Shown here: piece after piece, positions 62,593 to 64,000 of the stretch
Layout: the number at the start of each line of letters is the position of its first letter
Position numbering within the stretch: the stretch's first letter is position 1
Assembly (NCBI RefSeq): GCF_036924525.1
Contig: NZ_JAZHRU010000001.1
Location: 3,377,001-3,441,000 of the forward strand
Source of the DNA: Bradyrhizobium sp. AZCC 1719
GTDB taxonomy: Bacteria; Pseudomonadota; Alphaproteobacteria; Rhizobiales; Xanthobacteraceae
Direction of reading: 5' to 3'
Length of the DNA: 64,000 nucleotides
The notes under the pieces: generated by a model
The model's input: only the letters and a program-made list of their open reading frames with translations
Database searches by the model: none
Told to the model about the DNA's origin: nothing
Program-made: the position numbers and the translations under genes

Positions 62593-64000
62593 ATGCACGA
62601 GCTTATTCGCGATATCACCTTATGCATCCTGTTCGCCTGGGTGCTCGGCCTGTTGGCGCATTTTTCCCGGCAGCCGCTGATTTTGGCCTACCTTATCGCC
62701 GGGTTCTTCATTGGTCCATTCGGCATGAAGTGGGTCGAATCCCAGGAATCGATCACCGTCATCTCCGAGCTTGGCCTGATCTTCATGCTGTTCATGATCG
62801 GGCTGGAAATCGACCTGAAGAAGATCGTGCGCGCCGGCAAGGTGATTCTGTTTGCTGCGGGCGGACAATTGGCCGGCGGCGTCCTGCTCGGAATATTGTT
62901 TTTTATCGGGATCGGCCTGTCGATGGGGAGCGGGCATTTCGACGCGCTCTATCTCTGCATCGCCTGTGCGCTGTCGAGCACGGTCATCATCGTCAAGGTA
63001 TTATACGAGAAACGCGAGCTCGACACGCTGCCGGGTCGGATCACGCTCGGCGTACTCGTGTTGCAGGACATCTTCGCGATCCTGTTCCTGGCGGTGCAGC
63101 CGAGCCTCGACAATCTGCAAGTGAGCGTGATCCTCCTGTCGATCGCCCGGGTCGGCGTGCTGGTGGCGACCGCGCTGGTGCTCAGCCGCTATGTGCTGCC
63201 GTGGCTGTTCCACCAGATCGCGCGCCGGCCGGAGCTGATCCTGCTCGGCGCGCTGGCCTGGTGCTTCCTGATCGGCGAGATCGCGGAGAGGCTGCATTTG
63301 TCGCGCGAGATGGGCTCGCTGGTGGCCGGCGTTTCGCTGTCGACATTCCCCTATGCGCTCGACGTCACCGCCAAGGTGACGACGCTGCGCGACTTCTTCA
63401 TCACGCTGTTCTTCGTCTCGCTCGGCATGACCATCCCGATCCCCGGTGCGTCGGTGATTGGGCTGGCGCTTGCGATCGCGGCCTTCACCGTGGTCAGCCG
63501 CATGGTGACGACGTTCATGCCGCTTTATCTGATGAAGCAGGGCCTGCGCGCGAGCCTCCTGCCGGCGATCAACCTGGCGCAGATTTCGGAATTCTCACTG
63601 GTCGTGATCCAGACCGGCGTGACGGCACACCATATCAGCCCGGAAACGTCGAGCGCGGCGTCGTTCGCCTTCGTGGTGCTGGCGGTCCTGAGCACCTTCG
63701 TCATGGGCCGCAGCGACCAGGTCACGCGCGGCCTGATCGGTCCGCTGAAGCGGATCGGGCTCCGCGACCTCGATCACAAGCATGAGGCCGACGGAGGGCA
63801 CGAGGGCGGGCACGGGGAGGCGCGCCGGATCGTCATTCTCGGGTTCTTCCGCGCCGCCAGCGCGCTGGTTGCCGATATCGAGCGCCTCAATCCTGCGGTG
63901 CTGGAGCAGATCACCGTGATCGACTTCAATCCGCTGGTGTTTAGAACCTTGACGGACCGCGGCATGCACGTGGTCTATGGCGACATCAGCAACGTCGATA
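62593..64000 (+). CDS. Cation/proton antiporter (CPA2, KefB/YbaL type), 5' part
   Basis: The frame is open to the window edge, so at least 469 residues are visible and the gene continues. ATG at 62,593. It starts MHELIRDITLCILFAWVLG and has CPA2-type membrane helices: ISELGLIFMLFMIGLEIDLK, CALSSTVIIVKVL, LGVLVLQDIFAILFLAV and FFVSLGMTIPIPGAS. After a His/Gly-rich linker (HKHEADGGHEGGHGEARR) the cytoplasmic nucleotide-binding domain begins (RIVILGFFRAASALV then VYGDISNVD). The linker is unusually His-rich. It exchanges K+ or Na+ for H+. It was recovered by direct translation since it has no stop in the window. Confidence 0.9.
   Translation, partial: MHELIRDITLCILFAWVLGLLAHFSRQPLILAYLIAGFFIGPFGMKWVESQESITVISELGLIFMLFMIGLEIDLKKIVRAGKVILFAAGGQLAGGVLLGILFFIGIGLSMGSGHFDALYLCIACALSSTVIIVKVLYEKRELDTLPGRITLGVLVLQDIFAILFLAVQPSLDNLQVSVILLSIARVGVLVATALVLSRYVLPWLFHQIARRPELILLGALAWCFLIGEIAERLHLSREMGSLVAGVSLSTFPYALDVTAKVTTLRDFFITLFFVSLGMTIPIPGASVIGLALAIAAFTVVSRMVTTFMPLYLMKQGLRASLLPAINLAQISEFSLVVIQTGVTAHHISPETSSAASFAFVVLAVLSTFVMGRSDQVTRGLIGPLKRIGLRDLDHKHEADGGHEGGHGEARRIVILGFFRAASALVADIERLNPAVLEQITVIDFNPLVFRTLTDRGMHVVYGDISNVD

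Overview
The window looks like chromosomal DNA of a Bradyrhizobium-type alphaproteobacterium (Nitrobacteraceae). The evidence is high GC with GC-rich third positions, very large sets of ABC uptake systems, small WRKRAE-type proteins, and several families of palindromic intergenic repeats that I recall from Bradyrhizobium and Rhodopseudomonas genomes. The genus assignment is inference. No rRNA, tRNA, insertion sequence, phage gene, CRISPR array or replication origin was seen.

Region 1 (1-18,370) is a hydroxamate siderophore locus. It holds the 3' part of a non-ribosomal peptide synthetase (C-A-PCP-C-A-PCP-TE), an alpha/beta hydrolase, and ferric-siderophore uptake genes (FhuD-like binding protein, fused FhuB-type permease, FhuC-type ATPase). 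It also holds a siderophore-interacting reductase, a PvdE-type exporter broken by a one-base frameshift, an IucB/VbsA-type hydroxylamine acyltransferase, an ornithine/lysine N-monooxygenase and a phosphopantetheinyl transferase. The A-domain codes, read by eye, suggest glycine and then a hydroxyornithine-like residue. The rest of the synthetase, and perhaps the TonB receptor and an MbtH protein, lie upstream of the window.

Region 2 (18,400-25,150) is mixed. It has a small RNA-polymerase-alpha-CTD-like helix-hairpin-helix protein, a VOC protein, a LysR regulator divergent from an acyl-CoA dehydrogenase plus 2-keto-4-pentenoate hydratase pair, and a patch of very small proteins including two 30-residue membrane peptides and two related coiled-coil proteins.

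Region 3 (25,200-35,000) has a complete five-gene oligopeptide ABC operon, an M20 amidohydrolase split by a frameshift in a G6 run, an MFS drug exporter and a hydroxymethylbilane synthase.

Region 4 (35,000-51,400) has an orphan sugar-type binding protein and a branched-chain-amino-acid-type ABC system whose second permease and both ATPases are fused in one 844-residue chain. It continues with an IclR regulator divergent from a ThDP enzyme, an SDR-like protein lacking the catalytic Tyr/Lys, a cupin, another SDR, a MaoC-like hydratase and a fused indolepyruvate ferredoxin oxidoreductase. Together these look like an uptake-plus-catabolism module for an acyl or 2-oxo acid substrate of unknown identity.

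Region 5 (51,500-64,000) has a PhoD-type phosphatase, a thiolase, small secreted proteins, a Tat-exported metal-dependent amidohydrolase, an aromatic FAD hydroxylase divergent from a TctC-type binding protein, a truncated BoxR-like HTH remnant, a PLP aminotransferase and the start of a KefB-type cation/proton antiporter that runs off the window end.
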